From NCBI GenBank assembly GCA_964001305.1, contig CAXFAI010000011.1, forward strand, positions 1 through 64,000: a stretch of DNA of 64,000 bases, given 5' to 3'. A program made the translations under genes and the position numbers. Within the stretch, counting starts at the first letter, position 1, and every line of letters begins with the position of its first letter. The notes beneath the pieces were generated by a model that ran no database searches, was not told the origin of the DNA, and saw only the letters and a program-made list of their open reading frames with translations. Below are positions 62,087 to 64,000 of the stretch, one piece after another. This DNA is from CAJXMH01 sp964001305. Lineage in GTDB: Bacteria; Bacteroidota; Bacteroidia; Flavobacteriales_E; Vicingaceae.

Positions 62087-63734
62087 AGGGTTTATAGTAG
62101 GCATATTTATTGGCCTAAGCGTTGTCCTTTCTTTTGGCTTTGCCGACAATTACTTTGAGCTATCTAAGAATCTGGATATCTTCAGTACCTTATTTAAGGA
62201 ATTAAATATCTATTACGTGGATGAAACTCAACCTGGTGAGTTAATGAAAACGGCTATAGATGAGATGTTAAAGTCCTTAGACCCATACACCAATTACATT
62301 CCTGAATCACAAATTGAGGATTTCCGGTTTATGACTACTGGCCAATATGGAGGTATTGGCTCACTAATCCATTCGAAGGATGGTAAAATTTACATTTCTG
62401 AACCTTATGAAGGTTTTCCAGCATTCAAGGCAGGACTTAAGGCAGGTGACGAAGTTATTAGTATTGATGGTAAAGAATTAGAAGGAAAAACAACTTCAGA
62501 CATTAGCAAAGTATTAAAAGGACAAGCTGGAACAAGTGTAAAAATTAAAGTAAAGCGAGCAGGTAGCAATGAGATTCTGACCAAAACTCTAGAACGAGAA
62601 AACATAAAAATTGAAGATGTTCCGTATTATGGAATGCTAGACCAGGAAGTGGGCTATATTAAACTTACTAGCTTTACACAAACCGCATCACAGGAGTTTA
62701 TTAGTGCTTTTAAAGATTTAAAAGAAAATCAGGGAATGAAAAAATTGATTTTCGACCTCAGGGGAAACGGTGGCGGCCTACTTGTACAAGCAGTTGAAAT
62801 TGTAAATACGGTAATTCCAAAAGGGAAATTAGTTGTAGAAACCAGAGGAAAGAGAAAAGAATGGGATGCCACTTACAAAACCACTAAAGAAGCTATTGAT
62901 ACTGAAATCCCAATAGTAGTTTTAGTCAATGAAGGCTCTGCTTCAGCTTCAGAAATTGTTGCCGGAACTTTACAAGATTATGACCGAGCCGTGATTTTAG
63001 GTAAACAAACTTTTGGAAAGGGCCTTGTACAACAAACGGTTCCTTTGAGCTATCATGCTCAACTTAAAGTGACTGTTGCTAAGTATTACATTCCTAGTGG
63101 TAGGTGTATTCAAAAATTAGATTATTCAAACAAAAATCAAGATGGTATAGCTCAACAAGTGCCGGATTCTTTGATACACTCTTTTAAAACTTTGGTGAAT
63201 CAGCGTGAAGTTTTTGATGGTAAAGGAATTAAACCAGATATAGAAACGGAAGATCAGTTGTTAAGTCCACTTTCAATAGCTCTAATGAGACAATATTTAG
63301 TATTTGATTATGCGACTCAATATGAGTTAAATCATAAAGAAATTGAAGCTGCAAAAGACTTTAATTTATCAGATGATAGTTATAATGAGTTTGTTTCTTT
63401 TCTTGCAGACAAGGAGTACGACTACGAAACTCAAAGTGAAAAACTACTCGAGAAACTTAAAAAAGTAGCTCAAAAAGAAAAGTACTACAAATCCGCTGAA
63501 TCCGAATATGAAGCACTATTGAGTAAATTAACTCCTAGTAAAGAAGAAGATTTAAAAAATTTCCAAGAAGAAATCACGCAAGTTCTAGAAAATGAGATTG
63601 TATCTAGATATTATTACCAAAATGGAAGAATTGTACAATCACTTTCAGAGGACAATGATATTCAAAAAGCCTTAGATTTATTAAATAGTAAAGATCAGTA
63701 CAATGAAATTCTAGCTGGAACGTTTAAAAAATAA
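62073..63734 (+). CDS. C-terminal processing peptidase, S41 family
   Basis: The start at 62073 gives a signal-anchor (MKKIKGFIVGIFIGLSVVLSFGF) and 553 aa; it overlaps yidD by 14 bp. A PDZ domain (FPAFKAGLKAGDEVISIDGKEL) precedes the S41 domain with the catalytic Ser in NEGSASASEIVAG and Lys in GKQTFGKGLVQQ. It cuts proteins at or near their C-terminus in the periplasm. The C-terminal 150 residues are charged and helical. The family is often found after yidD in Bacteroidota. Confidence 0.93.
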   Translation: MKKIKGFIVGIFIGLSVVLSFGFADNYFELSKNLDIFSTLFKELNIYYVDETQPGELMKTAIDEMLKSLDPYTNYIPESQIEDFRFMTTGQYGGIGSLIHSKDGKIYISEPYEGFPAFKAGLKAGDEVISIDGKELEGKTTSDISKVLKGQAGTSVKIKVKRAGSNEILTKTLERENIKIEDVPYYGMLDQEVGYIKLTSFTQTASQEFISAFKDLKENQGMKKLIFDLRGNGGGLLVQAVEIVNTVIPKGKLVVETRGKRKEWDATYKTTKEAIDTEIPIVVLVNEGSASASEIVAGTLQDYDRAVILGKQTFGKGLVQQTVPLSYHAQLKVTVAKYYIPSGRCIQKLDYSNKNQDGIAQQVPDSLIHSFKTLVNQREVFDGKGIKPDIETEDQLLSPLSIALMRQYLVFDYATQYELNHKEIEAAKDFNLSDDSYNEFVSFLADKEYDYETQSEKLLEKLKKVAQKEKYYKSAESEYEALLSKLTPSKEEDLKNFQEEITQVLENEIVSRYYYQNGRIVQSLSEDNDIQKALDLLNSKDQYNEILAGTFKK

Positions 63735-63739
63735 ATCCC

Positions 63740-64000
63740 TTGTCGTTGGGCTTGATTGATCGTCTTTTTTCGAACACTTTTCTGTCTGCATATATAAACC
63801 ACAGAAATATTTATCTGCTTGGTTTAGCATTTATTTTGTGTGGCTTATCCTGGTCTAATGCCATGATGAGTATTGGGCAAATCATACTACTTTGCAATGC
63901 CGCTCTTGAATTAAATTTTTCAAAAAAATGGAAAGCCATGAAAAGTCAACCCATACTTTGGGTCCTGGCTGGCTTCATTATACTTCACTTTGTAGGATTA
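63740..64000 (+). CDS. O-antigen ligase-like membrane protein (N-terminal part)
   Basis: The frame is open to the window edge. It starts at one of several in-frame TTG codons (63740, 63746 or 63752). The sequence includes INHRNIYLLGLAFILCGLSW, MMSIGQIILLCNAALELNF and ILWVLAGFIILHFVGL, three hydrophobic segments like those of WaaL/O-antigen ligase proteins of Bacteroidota. If so, it would join polysaccharide to a lipid carrier in the inner membrane. Only about 85 residues are visible. Confidence 0.65.
   Translation, partial: MSLGLIDRLFSNTFLSAYINHRNIYLLGLAFILCGLSWSNAMMSIGQIILLCNAALELNFSKKWKAMKSQPILWVLAGFIILHFVGL

Overview
This window comes from a low-GC Bacteroidota genome, most likely a free-living Flavobacteriales-type organism. 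The evidence is type IX secretion (T9SS) sorting tails, SprB-like and BACON-like repeats, the families DUF5777, DUF4271 and GSCFA, TAnnTTTG-type promoter elements, frequent TTG/GTG starts and weak Shine-Dalgarno sites. The assignment is inferred from gene content only.

Layout. 1-10.8 kb: the N-terminal 2015 residues of a giant secreted adhesin-like protein, its neighbouring hybrid sensor/AraC regulator, and a PagL-like lipid A deacylase paired with a DUF2807 lipoprotein. 10.8-15.9 kb: MscL, a Cache/SpoIIE phosphatase, and a five-gene minus-strand cluster (cupredoxin lipoprotein, OB-fold protein, cytochrome-like lipoprotein, YceI, DUF5777 barrel) that looks like a periplasmic redox module. 16-17.8 kb: a fusion of alpha/beta-hydrolase, degenerate cyclase and AraC domains.

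17.8-24.9 kb is an accessory region. It holds a minus-strand cassette of a lipoprotein, an 87-aa helical protein, an endolysin-like hydrolase with a possible -1 frameshift site, a 1374-aa multi-membrane P-loop protein and an OmpA remnant. Beside it lie an internally deleted REP-associated transposase element, a gene fragment, a tRNA-Leu 3' relic, and intact tRNA-Leu and tRNA-Gly. This is the best candidate for an undescribed system.

25-41 kb is mostly housekeeping: mutS, a SpoU-family methyltransferase, DUF3108, tryptophan dioxygenase with an M23 peptidase, a K+ channel, GSCFA, SDR, pirin, Dps and a collagen-like lipoprotein. A translesion pair follows (short DnaE and DinB). Upstream of dinB are two TGAC-N9-GTC dyads that recur at the start of a LexA-like XRE-S24 gene at 49.1 kb, suggesting a non-classical SOS operator. 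41-58.5 kb: two tandem T9SS paralogues, a Pif1-like helicase, an SLC12-like transporter, the XRE-S24 regulator, and a 2820-aa M6 protease with 11 CUB and 10 BACON-like domains. 58.5-64 kb: glutaryl-CoA dehydrogenase-like enzyme, then the run DUF4271, uroporphyrinogen-III synthase, rnpA, yidD, S41 protease and the start of an O-antigen ligase-like gene.
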